From an uncultured Muribaculaceae bacterium (GTDB lineage Bacteria > Bacteroidota > Bacteroidia > Bacteroidales > Muribaculaceae), in NCBI GenBank assembly GCA_910579035.1, contig CAJTSR010000012.1, positions 19,965-83,964 on the forward strand: a DNA stretch of 64,000 bases, written 5' to 3'. Shown here in pieces: positions 25,674 through 33,320 of this stretch. The translations under genes and the position numbers were made by a program. Position 1 is the stretch's first letter. Every line of letters begins with the position of its first letter. Under the pieces are notes generated by a model that was not told the DNA's origin, ran no database searches, and saw only the letters and a program-made list of their open reading frames with translations.

Positions 25674-27164
25674 TTAGAAATATTTGCCCAAATCCGCGTT
25701 GCGCATATCGCCTGTTTCGTTGAAGGCGTTATGGAATTCAAATGCGGCTTTCAGTGAATGAGGTGTCTGCCCTGCCCCGCGCTTGAGATAGTCGGTAAGC
25801 ATCTCGCGATACATCGGGTGAGCGCAGTTATTTATGATTTCGTATGCACGTTCCACCGGGTCCTTGTGGCGAAGATCGGCGATACCCTGGTCGGTAACAA
25901 GGATATCTACAGAGTGTTCGCTGTGGTCGGGGTGGGCAACCATCGGCACGATATTGCTGATAGCGCCTCCCTTGGTGATCGACGGACAGCTGAATATCGA
26001 TATGTAGGCATTGCGGGTAAAGTCGCCCGAGCCGCCGATACCGTTCATCATCTTTGTGCCGAGAACGTGGGTGGAGTTCACGCTGCCGAAAAGGTCGGCT
26101 TCGAGCGCCGTATTCATGGCAATGACACCTATTCGGCGTATAACTTCGGGATTGTTCGATATCTCGGCCGGACGCATCAGAATCTTGTCGTGGAAGAAGC
26201 CCATGTCGGCGAAGAGCTTTTCTTCGGTCTGGTCAGAGAATGTCATCGAGCATGTGCTGGCAAAGGTACATTTGCCTTTTTTAAGCAGCTCGAGAACAGC
26301 GTCCTGTATAACTTCGGTATACATCATGAAGTTAGGCAGCTCCTTGCTCTCGCCGAGGTCGTAGAGCACGGCATTGGCGACATTGCCCACGCCCGACTGC
26401 AGCGGCAGGAACTCCTTGGGCAGACGGCCCGACTTGTACTCGCCCACGAGGAAGTTGACCACATTGCGGCCAATCTGGTTGGAAATTTCGTCGGGAGCGG
26501 TGAAAGGCTTCACGCAGTCATAGGAGTCAGTGTGCACTATGCCCACGATTTTGGCGGGATCGACCTTCAGCACGGGGCTGCCCACGCGGTCGTTCGCGGC
26601 ATAGATAGGTATTTCGCGACGACGCGGAGGATCGAGCGGCATATATATATCGTGCATGCCGAGCAGCGACTTGGGCAGCTTGGCGTTAAGCTCGATGAAG
26701 ATTTTTTTAGCCAGCATGGCGTAGGTGGGAACATTACCCACACCGCAGCCAAGCACAATCTCGCCGTCCGGCGTGATGTCGGCAGCTTCAATAATGGCGA
26801 AGTCGATGGGGCCGTATGTGCCATAGCGTACTTCTTGCGCCATTTCAGACAGATGGCGGTCGAAATAGTGACAGTCGTGCGCGTTGATGCGCTTACGCAG
26901 GTCGGGCACGTTCTGATAAGGAGCACGCATATTGTATGCGTTAGCACGGGCGAGCACACCGTCAACATGGTCGCTGGTCGACGCCCCGGTAAACATGTTT
27001 ACCTTGAAAGGCCGGCCGGCCTCATGCTCACGCACAGCCTTGGCGGCAAGTGCCTCGGTTATTGCCTTGGGAGTACCGGGTGCGGTAAAGCCCGACAGGC
27101 CGATTGTGGCGCCGTTGTGGATTATCTCTGCCGCTTCCTGAGCGGTCATCTGATTGAATGCCAT
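25674..27164 (-). CDS. Succinate CoA-transferase / acetyl-CoA hydrolase family protein
   Basis: A class I CoA-transferase of 496 residues, the size and type of bacterial succinyl-CoA:acetate (SCACT, AarC-like) enzymes. The candidate catalytic glutamate is Glu284 in MMYTEVIQD, preceded by the SGVGNVANAV loop near 257. Such enzymes move CoA between succinyl-CoA, acetate and possibly propionate. In Bacteroidales this links the succinate/propionate branch to acetate formation. It would work with the PFOR and malate dehydrogenase in this window. The exact substrate pair is inferred. It starts 30 bases after a small membrane-protein gene that may be cotranscribed. Confidence 0.92.
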   Translation of the reverse strand: MAFNQMTAQEAAEIIHNGATIGLSGFTAPGTPKAITEALAAKAVREHEAGRPFKVNMFTGASTSDHVDGVLARANAYNMRAPYQNVPDLRKRINAHDCHYFDRHLSEMAQEVRYGTYGPIDFAIIEAADITPDGEIVLGCGVGNVPTYAMLAKKIFIELNAKLPKSLLGMHDIYMPLDPPRRREIPIYAANDRVGSPVLKVDPAKIVGIVHTDSYDCVKPFTAPDEISNQIGRNVVNFLVGEYKSGRLPKEFLPLQSGVGNVANAVLYDLGESKELPNFMMYTEVIQDAVLELLKKGKCTFASTCSMTFSDQTEEKLFADMGFFHDKILMRPAEISNNPEVIRRIGVIAMNTALEADLFGSVNSTHVLGTKMMNGIGGSGDFTRNAYISIFSCPSITKGGAISNIVPMVAHPDHSEHSVDILVTDQGIADLRHKDPVERAYEIINNCAHPMYREMLTDYLKRGAGQTPHSLKAAFEFHNAFNETGDMRNADLGKYF

Positions 27165-27194
27165 TGCTTTAATACGATGGTTTAATATGTGTTT

Positions 27195-27614
27195 TCAAAA
27201 TTTAGTTTTAAGGATTTCGCTCCAAATAATGGCGCTACGCAGATCCCCTCCCGGAACGCCGGGCATACGCCGCTCATCCTCTTCGGAGCTAACAGGGCGC
27301 ATCGGCTCGTCGGAAGTGACTCTCCGCCCTTCTTCCGGCAACTCCACAGGCGCCTGAGCCTCCGATTTTGTAGGCGCGGCAGCTGCGGGCATATCCGCAC
27401 GCCGCCGTCTTTGCCGGGCCTCGCTGCGACTCTTTGCTGCTTCTTCATTGGAAAAAGCATAGGCAGCTACGGCCACGCTGCGGTCTTGAACCGGGCGCTG
27501 CACTGCGGCCTTGGGCTTCTTGGCGCCTTTCTTCTTAGAACTGAATTTCTCCGAGAAGAACACCAAAGCGCCGACTCCTATAGCAATGAGTGTAGAAAGT
27601 AAGTCGGAATCCAC
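27195..27614 (-). CDS. Small membrane-anchored protein, unknown function
   Basis: A 139-residue protein. From the GTG at 27614 it has one N-terminal hydrophobic helix (LLSTLIAIGVGALVFF), then a Lys-rich stretch (SKKKGAKKPK). The long tail is disordered and rich in Ala, Arg, Glu and Pro, ending SAIIWSEILKTKF. The GTG start was chosen because the promoter element at 27634-27641 would place the transcript start near 27630, inside a longer reading frame that begins with ATG 27662. I do not recognise a family beyond similar single-helix proteins in Bacteroidales. It is divergent from miaB. Confidence 0.65.
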   Translation of the reverse strand: MDSDLLSTLIAIGVGALVFFSEKFSSKKKGAKKPKAAVQRPVQDRSVAVAAYAFSNEEAAKSRSEARQRRRRADMPAAAAPTKSEAQAPVELPEEGRRVTSDEPMRPVSSEEDERRMPGVPGGDLRSAIIWSEILKTKF

Positions 27615-27623
27615 GTTTTTTTG

Positions 27624-27631
27624 TAATTTTG
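27624..27631 (+). promoter_or_regulatory. Promoter -7 element for miaB
   Basis: TAATTTTG matches TAnnTTTG, with transcription expected from about 27635, giving a leader of about 44 bases to ATG 27679. It lies two bases from the opposite-strand -7 element. Confidence 0.5.
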
Positions 27632-27633
27632 CA

Positions 27634-27665
27634 CAAAAATAATCAATCTTGTGCAATGGCACAAA
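27634..27665 (-). promoter_or_regulatory. Promoter of the small membrane-protein gene
   Basis: On the minus strand TTTG (27662-27665) is followed after 20 bases by TATTTTTG (27634-27641). The start near 27630 leaves a leader of about 16 bases before GTG 27614. Confidence 0.6.
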
Positions 27666-27678
27666 TATTTCAAAGCAA

Positions 27679-29001
27679 ATGAGCCGAACATTATATATAG
27701 AAACCTACGGCTGCCAGATGAACGTGGCCGATAGCGAAGTCGTGGCCGCAATCATGGAGATGGCGGGATATACAATCTCCGACAAAATCGACGATGCCGA
27801 CGCGGTGCTGCTCAACACCTGCTCGATACGCGACAATGCCGAACAGAAGATAGTGAGCCGCCTGCAAGCGCTCGGCGCCGAACGCCGCAAGCGAGGCCGC
27901 CTCATAATCGGCGTGATAGGCTGCATGGCCGAACGCGTGCAGCAAGAGCTCGTCGGGAACCACGGCGTGGACATCGTGGCAGGCCCCGACTCGTATATGG
28001 ACCTCCCTGCCCTCTTTGCCTCCGCCGAGCAGGGGCACCCTGCCGTGAGCGTCGAACTAAGCACCACTGAAACGTACCGCGACATTGTACCCGCCCGCAT
28101 TCCGGGCCACAACGTGAGCGGCTTCATAAGCATAATGCGCGGCTGCGACAACTTCTGCTCGTACTGCATCGTACCGTACACCCGGGGACGAGAACGCAGC
28201 CGCCCCCTCGACAGCATACTGCGCGAACTCTCCGACCTGCGCGCAAGAGGCTACAAAGAAGTGACTCTGCTGGGACAGAACGTGAACAGCTACCGCTTCG
28301 TAGCCGACGACGGCACCACCACGGATTTCGCAGCACTGCTATCAGCCGTGGCCACGGCAGCGCCCGATATGAGGGTGCGATTCACCACATCGCACCCAAA
28401 GGACATGTCCGACACCATAATCGACGCCATAGCGGCGCACCCAAACATCTGCCGCCATATACACCTCCCTGTACAGAGCGGCAGCAACTCGGTGCTCAAA
28501 GCCATGAACCGCAAGTACACGCGCGAATGGTACCTCGACCGCATAGCCGCAATACGCAGCCGCATTCCCGACTGCGGCATAAGCACCGACCTGTTCACAG
28601 GTTTTCACGGCGAAAGCGAAGAGGATTTCGAGCAAACCCTCGAACTTATGCGCGAAGTAGGCTTCGACTCCTCCTTTATGTTCAAATACTCGGAACGCCC
28701 CGGTACACTCGCCGCACGCACTATGCCCGACAACATCAGCGAAGATGTGAAAATAGAGCGCCTTAACCGTATGATAGCCCTGCAGGGAGAGTTGTCGCTT
28801 GCCTCGAACAAAGCCGATATCGGCAAAGTCTTCGACGTACTCGTGGAGGGCGTGGCAAAGCGCAGCAAGGAGCAGATGGTAGGCCGCACGAGCCAGAATA
28901 AAACCGCAGTTTTCCCGCGCGGCGAAGCCAAGGTCGGCCAGACAGTACGTGTGGAAGTGGTCGACGCCACCTCCGCCACCCTCATCTGCCGCCTCGCATA
29001 A
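27679..29001 (+). CDS. miaB: tRNA-2-methylthio-N6-dimethylallyladenosine synthase
   Basis: A radical-SAM methylthiotransferase that adds the 2-methylthio group to i6A37 of tRNAs reading U-starting codons. The N-terminal UPF0004 domain supplies cysteines 12, 48 and 82 for the auxiliary cluster. The radical-SAM motif CDNFCSYC lies at 156-163, followed by PYTRGRERSR, and a TRAM domain closes the protein. The 440-residue length is typical. ATG 27679 (MSRTLYIETYGCQMN) is preferred over an in-frame ATG at 27649. A strong terminator follows. Confidence 0.96.
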   Translation: MSRTLYIETYGCQMNVADSEVVAAIMEMAGYTISDKIDDADAVLLNTCSIRDNAEQKIVSRLQALGAERRKRGRLIIGVIGCMAERVQQELVGNHGVDIVAGPDSYMDLPALFASAEQGHPAVSVELSTTETYRDIVPARIPGHNVSGFISIMRGCDNFCSYCIVPYTRGRERSRPLDSILRELSDLRARGYKEVTLLGQNVNSYRFVADDGTTTDFAALLSAVATAAPDMRVRFTTSHPKDMSDTIIDAIAAHPNICRHIHLPVQSGSNSVLKAMNRKYTREWYLDRIAAIRSRIPDCGISTDLFTGFHGESEEDFEQTLELMREVGFDSSFMFKYSERPGTLAARTMPDNISEDVKIERLNRMIALQGELSLASNKADIGKVFDVLVEGVAKRSKEQMVGRTSQNKTAVFPRGEAKVGQTVRVEVVDATSATLICRLA

Positions 29002-29011
29002 CCACCGCATA

Positions 29012-29053
29012 ACAAACGAATCGCGAAGCTTTCCGGCTCCGCGATTCGTTTGT
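29012..29053 (+). terminator. Bidirectional terminator between miaB and serine dehydratase
   Basis: ACAAACGAATCGCG (29012-29025) pairs perfectly with CGCGATTCGTTTGT (29040-29053). It is located between two convergent genes and followed by TTATTC on the plus strand. Confidence 0.85.
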
Positions 29054-29069
29054 TTATTCAGCGACAAAT

Positions 29070-30269
29070 TCACTTGATGACCGCAAGGCCACCAAGCGCA
29101 GTTTCTTTATATAGCGACGGGATATCGTGGCCTGTCTGCTTCATAACTTCCACTATGCGGTCGAAATCGACAGAATGCTTGCCGTCGGAGAACGCCGCAT
29201 ACAGATTGGCGTCGAGAGCACGCGCGGCCGCGTAAGCATTGCGTTCGATGCAGGGTATCTGCACCAGACCGCACACAGGGTCGCACGTAAGTCCGAGATG
29301 ATGCTCAAGCCCCATTTCCGCCGAATACTCTATCTGTGCGGGGGTGCCGCCGAACAATTGCGACGCCGCCGCGGCAGCCATAGCGCACGCCACGCCGACC
29401 TCGCCTTGGCACCCTACCTCGGCACCCGAAATCGATGCGTTCTGCTTCACTACATTGCCGAAAAGACCGGCCGTGGCAAGCGCACGGAGTATGCGCTTCT
29501 CGCTGAAGCCCTTCGACGTGTGCAGATGGTACAGCACCGCCGGCACTATGCCGCACGAGCCGCAGGTGGGCGCGGTGACGATAAGGCCGCCCGAGGCATT
29601 CTCCTCCGAAACAGCAAGAGCATATGCGTATACAAGACCGCGGCTTTTGAGCGATTTGCTATACCCCTCGGCATGTACGTAATAGCTCACAGCCTTGCGC
29701 CGCACGCCAAGACCGCCGGGCAGCACGCCTTCTGCCTCTATGCCGCGCTCAACAGCCGCCTTCATCACCTTCCATACCTCGGCAAGATAATCCCATATTT
29801 CCTCGCCCTCGCAGTCGTTGACATACTCCCAGTATGTCTTTCCCGTCTGCTCGCAGTGGCGCAAGATATCCGAGATTTTGGTGAGCGGATATATGTCGGG
29901 GCCGGCATTGCGGCCTTGTCCCTCCTCGACAATATCGCCTCCGCCAACGGAATATACCGTCCAGTTGTCAAATTCCGCGCCCGATGCGTCGAATGCCCGA
30001 AAAGTCATACCGTTGGTATGAAAGGCAAGAACCGTTTCGGGTTTCCACACTATTTCAGCGGGAGCCACTGCCGTAAGTTCGGCAAGTATGGCCTGATCGG
30101 TAAGGTGGCCGCGGCCTGTAGCCGCGAGAGCGCCATAAAGCGTCACTTCATAGCGCGCGGCACGCTCGCTTGTGCGGCCGGCGAACAGTCGCGCGGCCTT
30201 CTGCGGCCCCATGGTGTGAGAGCTGCTCGGCCCGTGCCCTATCTTGTATAATTGTCGAAGAGATTCCAT
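29070..30269 (-). CDS. sdaA: L-serine ammonia-lyase (L-serine dehydratase), iron-sulfur type
   Basis: Deaminates L-serine to pyruvate and ammonia using an oxygen-sensitive 4Fe-4S cluster. It is a single chain of 399 residues with the beta domain first (IGHGPSSSHTMGPQKA at 10-25) and the alpha domain second. Cluster cysteines are visible in APTCGSCG near 233-240 and CDPVCGLVQIPC near 327-338. GAEVGCQGEVGVACAMAAAA is the conserved alpha-domain block. Pyruvate formed here can enter the PFOR reaction. The region upstream is the 164-bp inverted-repeat element rather than an ordinary promoter. Confidence 0.95.
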   Translation of the reverse strand: MESLRQLYKIGHGPSSSHTMGPQKAARLFAGRTSERAARYEVTLYGALAATGRGHLTDQAILAELTAVAPAEIVWKPETVLAFHTNGMTFRAFDASGAEFDNWTVYSVGGGDIVEEGQGRNAGPDIYPLTKISDILRHCEQTGKTYWEYVNDCEGEEIWDYLAEVWKVMKAAVERGIEAEGVLPGGLGVRRKAVSYYVHAEGYSKSLKSRGLVYAYALAVSEENASGGLIVTAPTCGSCGIVPAVLYHLHTSKGFSEKRILRALATAGLFGNVVKQNASISGAEVGCQGEVGVACAMAAAAASQLFGGTPAQIEYSAEMGLEHHLGLTCDPVCGLVQIPCIERNAYAAARALDANLYAAFSDGKHSVDFDRIVEVMKQTGHDIPSLYKETALGGLAVIK

Positions 30270-30273
30270 ATTT

Positions 30274-30437
30274 AGAGTATGTTTACTTTTGGCTTATGTT
30301 AAAATTTAGAATGATTTTTCGAGTATGTTTTGAGATTGAATGAAGGAGTTATGGGGTTCCATAACGACTGAATGAAAGCTTGAAACAGGCCGAAAAAGCT
30401 TCTAAAGATTTCATAGAGTTAAAAGTAAACATACTCT
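30274..30437. mobile_element. 164-bp inverted-repeat element, MITE-like
   Basis: The element is bounded by perfect 17-bp inverted repeats, AGAGTATGTTTACTTTT (30274-30290) and AAAAGTAAACATACTCT (30421-30437). The interior is AT-rich and non-coding. It contains a hairpin GTTATGG/CCATAAC (30348-30354 and 30359-30365), a second GAGTATGTTTT at 30321, and two copies of TGAATGAA. It fills most of the space between the serine dehydratase and MFS genes. A non-autonomous transposable element is the leading idea. A long-range mRNA structure is the alternative. Confidence 0.5.
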
Positions 30438-30438
30438 T

Positions 30439-30451
30439 AGAGGGTGTTTAA
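30439..30451 (+). repeat. AGAGnnTGTTTA(A) copy next to the inverted-repeat element
   Basis: AGAGGGTGTTTAA begins one base after the right inverted repeat, in the same orientation as the left terminus. The arrangement looks like two element ends lying back to back. Confidence 0.35.
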
Positions 30452-30455
30452 TAAT

Positions 30456-32306
30456 TTAGATGTCAGCATCTGTTCCCATCTGGGTTTCAGCCATGGCTTC
30501 GGCCGGCGATGAGGAACGAGAGCCAAAAGTTTCCTTGATATTCCACACCGCCACAGAGCCTATGGCAAGCAGCACACCCGACACCACGAGCATACCTACT
30601 GTGAGAGGAGCACCGTTGGCTGCCGGCGGGAAGCAATGAAGCACAGCGCCGCCACATAGCGCCGCTACTATCTGCGGTATGGTGATGGTACAGTTGAACA
30701 ATCCGAGATATGTGCCTATATTGCCACCGCTCAGCGCGTTGGTGAGAATGGTGAACGGCATCGACAACATTGCGGCCCACGCACAGCCCATAAGCGCATA
30801 GCTGATGCCGAGAACATACTGGTTGTGAATGAAGAACACCGACACAAAGCCTGCCGCGCCGATAAGAAGACTCAGAGAGTAGCCAAGCTTTCTGCGGCGG
30901 AATCCGGCAAGAACCACCGCCCACAGAACGGCTGCTATGGCCTGTATGGCAAGAAGGTTGCCATTCCAGTCGCCCGCGCTCTGGTAGGCCTTTGTGGCAG
31001 GATTGAGCACGGTTTTATAGTTGACGCTTATTTCGCCGGAAGCAGCAGGAACCTGCGATGTTTCTTCGAGGATATAGCGGCCCGTATTGGCATCTAATTT
31101 GGCAATGTGTGCGAGTGTGAGCGATGTGCCCTCTCCTGCAAGAGCGAGTGTGAGAGCCGACACAGCCTCGGCACGGTCCGACACGATCATTTCGCGTCCG
31201 TCAACAACGAGCTTATCTCCGGCTTCTGCTATAAGACCGCCGTGAGGATTCACTTTCTCCACCCCGTCGGCAACAACAAGACAGCCACCGGCTACAATAG
31301 TGTCCCCGCCTGCTATTAAAACATCAGGGTGAGTCAGCTCGCCATCAATCTTCACACCGCCAAGAGCAAGACGGCCATTCTCAAGCACAGGCTGCTCGCC
31401 GTTGAATATATATTTGTCGTTGTACTCTTGCCCGTCGACAGTGATGCCTGTCACCTGCTGCATCGACGGAGCGCCGAATGCCTGCGAGGCCACTGCATCA
31501 GTAGAGTACGTCCACATATACAGGAAAGCAGCCCAACATAAGAACTGCACCAGTCCGACGGTCCAGAAAACTTTGGGAGCCTTGACAAGCAGACGGAACA
31601 TATTTTCTTTCGGAGCATTACCGTTCTTATCCTCGCTTATGCCGTGGAATGCGGCGTATTCGTGCGGGGGCATTTCCTTGACCTTGGCAAAGGTGTACAC
31701 CACGCACAGCAGCAGTATGAACGCACCGAGATAGAACGCCCATGTAACCGTCGCAGGCACCTCGCCCGCAGGCGCGGTATTGCTGAGGAACCACGCCAGC
31801 ACGAACGGAGCCACATAGCCCACCACCGAACCGGCATTGCACAAAAACGACTGTATGGAGTAAGCAAGGCCTTTCTGGCGCTCGTTTACCATGTCGCCGA
31901 CGAGCATCTTGAACGGCTGCATGGCCATATTGATCGACGTGTCGAGCAGCATAAGCATCACAAGGCCGAAAATTATGGCCGCCGAGATAGACAGGCCGAG
32001 GCTGCCGGCATTAGGCAGGAAGCACATCACAATTATTGCGACTGCGGCACCTACGAGGAGGTAAGGCAGGCGACGGCCGAAACGGGTCCACGTGCGGTCG
32101 CTCGCAGAGCCTACTATCGGCTGCACTATAAGCCCCATGAGAGGGGGCAGAATCCAAAAATAACTGAGGTCGTGGGGATCGGCTCCGATAGTGGAGAAAA
32201 TTCGGCTCACCTGAGAGCTCTGCAAGGCATAAGCTATCTGTACGCCGAATAACCCGAAACTAAGGTTCCATAGCTTCCAGAATCCCAAATCGCGTTGGTC
32301 TTTCAT
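30456..32306 (-). CDS. MFS sugar transporter (SLC45/GPH-like) with large extra loop
   Basis: A 616-residue inner-membrane transporter of the major facilitator type used by Bacteroidota for maltose-like oligosaccharides. The first half shows GLFGVQIAYALQ, the cytoplasmic SASDRTWTRFGRR loop and helices through about residue 270. Between TM7 (FWTVGLVQFLCWAAFLYMW) and the next helix (LLAIQAIAAVLWAVVLAGF) lie about 160 residues (280-442) of beta-rich, Gly/Val/Asp-rich sequence absent from ordinary members. The loop would face the periplasm. The last five helices follow normally. Two 11-bp direct repeats lie just upstream and may be an operator. The substrate is not determinable. Confidence 0.87.
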   Translation of the reverse strand: MKDQRDLGFWKLWNLSFGLFGVQIAYALQSSQVSRIFSTIGADPHDLSYFWILPPLMGLIVQPIVGSASDRTWTRFGRRLPYLLVGAAVAIIVMCFLPNAGSLGLSISAAIIFGLVMLMLLDTSINMAMQPFKMLVGDMVNERQKGLAYSIQSFLCNAGSVVGYVAPFVLAWFLSNTAPAGEVPATVTWAFYLGAFILLLCVVYTFAKVKEMPPHEYAAFHGISEDKNGNAPKENMFRLLVKAPKVFWTVGLVQFLCWAAFLYMWTYSTDAVASQAFGAPSMQQVTGITVDGQEYNDKYIFNGEQPVLENGRLALGGVKIDGELTHPDVLIAGGDTIVAGGCLVVADGVEKVNPHGGLIAEAGDKLVVDGREMIVSDRAEAVSALTLALAGEGTSLTLAHIAKLDANTGRYILEETSQVPAASGEISVNYKTVLNPATKAYQSAGDWNGNLLAIQAIAAVLWAVVLAGFRRRKLGYSLSLLIGAAGFVSVFFIHNQYVLGISYALMGCAWAAMLSMPFTILTNALSGGNIGTYLGLFNCTITIPQIVAALCGGAVLHCFPPAANGAPLTVGMLVVSGVLLAIGSVAVWNIKETFGSRSSSPAEAMAETQMGTDADI

Positions 32307-32323
32307 GAGTGAAGATTTAATGT

Positions 32324-32353
32324 TAAGTAAGTATGTAGTATATAAGTAAGTAT
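32324..32353 (-). promoter_or_regulatory. Tandem 11-bp direct repeat upstream of the MFS gene
   Basis: TAAGTAAGTAT occurs at 32324-32334 and again at 32343-32353, a period of 19 bases, starting 18 bases upstream of the MFS start codon. The spacing of nearly two helical turns fits a regulator binding as a direct-repeat dimer. No regulator gene is adjacent. Confidence 0.4.
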
Positions 32354-32369
32354 CTGAATTGTTTATCGG

Positions 32370-33209
32370 CTAACGACAGGACCTTAGCCAGTCGATTTCC
32401 ATTTTCCACACCGATGGGTCGGGCGTTTCGAGAATCAGCGGCACGCCGTCGAAACGTGAGTCCGACATAAGCCTGCCGAAAAACGACGAGCCCAGCTCTC
32501 CCCGACCTATCGGCGCATGGCGGTCGACACGCGAACCTGCACCTTTGAGGGAGTCGTTGATATGCATACCTTTAAGCATCGAGAAGCCTATCGCTTGGTC
32601 GAACCGGCTCCACGCAGCGTCATACCCTGCCTCGTCTGAGAGGTCATACCCGGCTGCAAAAGCGTGACAAGTGTCAACACACACACCTACCCGGCTTTTG
32701 TCCTCCACCCTGTCTACTATATAAGCCAGATGATCGAAGCTATAGCCCAGATTGGAGCCCTGCCCGGCCATGTTTTCCACAACGGCCGTCACATTCCTCG
32801 TGGCATCAAGAGCATAGTTGATCGAATCAGCGACAAGCGCGAGGGCGTCCTCCTCCGAGAGCTGCCGCATATGAGAACCCGGGTGAAAATTCAGCCTGTC
32901 AAGGCCGAGAGCCTCGCAACGCTTCATCTGGTCGACCAACGACGTCCGCGACAGCCTGAGCTTTTGCGAGTCAGGCGAACATAGATTGAGCAGCAGGGAG
33001 GCGTGAGGGAGCACATTCGCCGGCCCGAAGCCGTAATGCTCGCATTCCGACCGAAATCGAAGCACTTCCGACTCCGCATACGAAGGATAGCTCCATCTCT
33101 TGGGGTCTATCGGACAGAATGCAAAAGCCGTAGCCCCAAGATCCGATGCCAGCCCGGGGATATTGCTGATTGAGGGAAGACTGTCGATATGTGCTCCAAG
33201 ATATTTCAT
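32370..33209 (-). CDS. nfo: Endonuclease IV (AP endonuclease)
   Basis: Cuts the DNA backbone 5' of abasic sites during base-excision repair; a TIM-barrel enzyme with three zinc ions. The 279-residue length is normal. Metal ligands can be seen in NFHPGSH, VVENMAGQG, VCVDTCHAFAAGYD, GMHINDS, RVDRHAPIGRGELG and the final LETPD. It has its own promoter about 20 bases upstream and lies 63 bases before the MFS gene on the same strand. Confidence 0.95.
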   Translation of the reverse strand: MKYLGAHIDSLPSISNIPGLASDLGATAFAFCPIDPKRWSYPSYAESEVLRFRSECEHYGFGPANVLPHASLLLNLCSPDSQKLRLSRTSLVDQMKRCEALGLDRLNFHPGSHMRQLSEEDALALVADSINYALDATRNVTAVVENMAGQGSNLGYSFDHLAYIVDRVEDKSRVGVCVDTCHAFAAGYDLSDEAGYDAAWSRFDQAIGFSMLKGMHINDSLKGAGSRVDRHAPIGRGELGSSFFGRLMSDSRFDGVPLILETPDPSVWKMEIDWLRSCR

Positions 33210-33228
33210 ATCAGCGCAAAAATTCTCA

Positions 33229-33262
33229 CAAAGTTAGGAATTTATTTCCATCTTTTGCCAAA
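33229..33262 (-). promoter_or_regulatory. Promoter of nfo
   Basis: On the minus strand TTTG (33259-33262) and TAACTTTG (33229-33236) are separated by 22 bases, slightly longer than usual. The start near 33225 gives a leader of about 15 bases. Confidence 0.55.
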
Positions 33263-33320
33263 TTCAAGTCCGAAGCACATTCTTAAAAATATTTAAATTC
33301 ACCAATCACGGCAACAGTTT

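Noticed and set aside
25758..27185. 475-codon plus-strand open frame opposite the CoA-transferase gene
   Set aside because: Shadow of the real gene; composition is His/Val-rich and no family features are visible.
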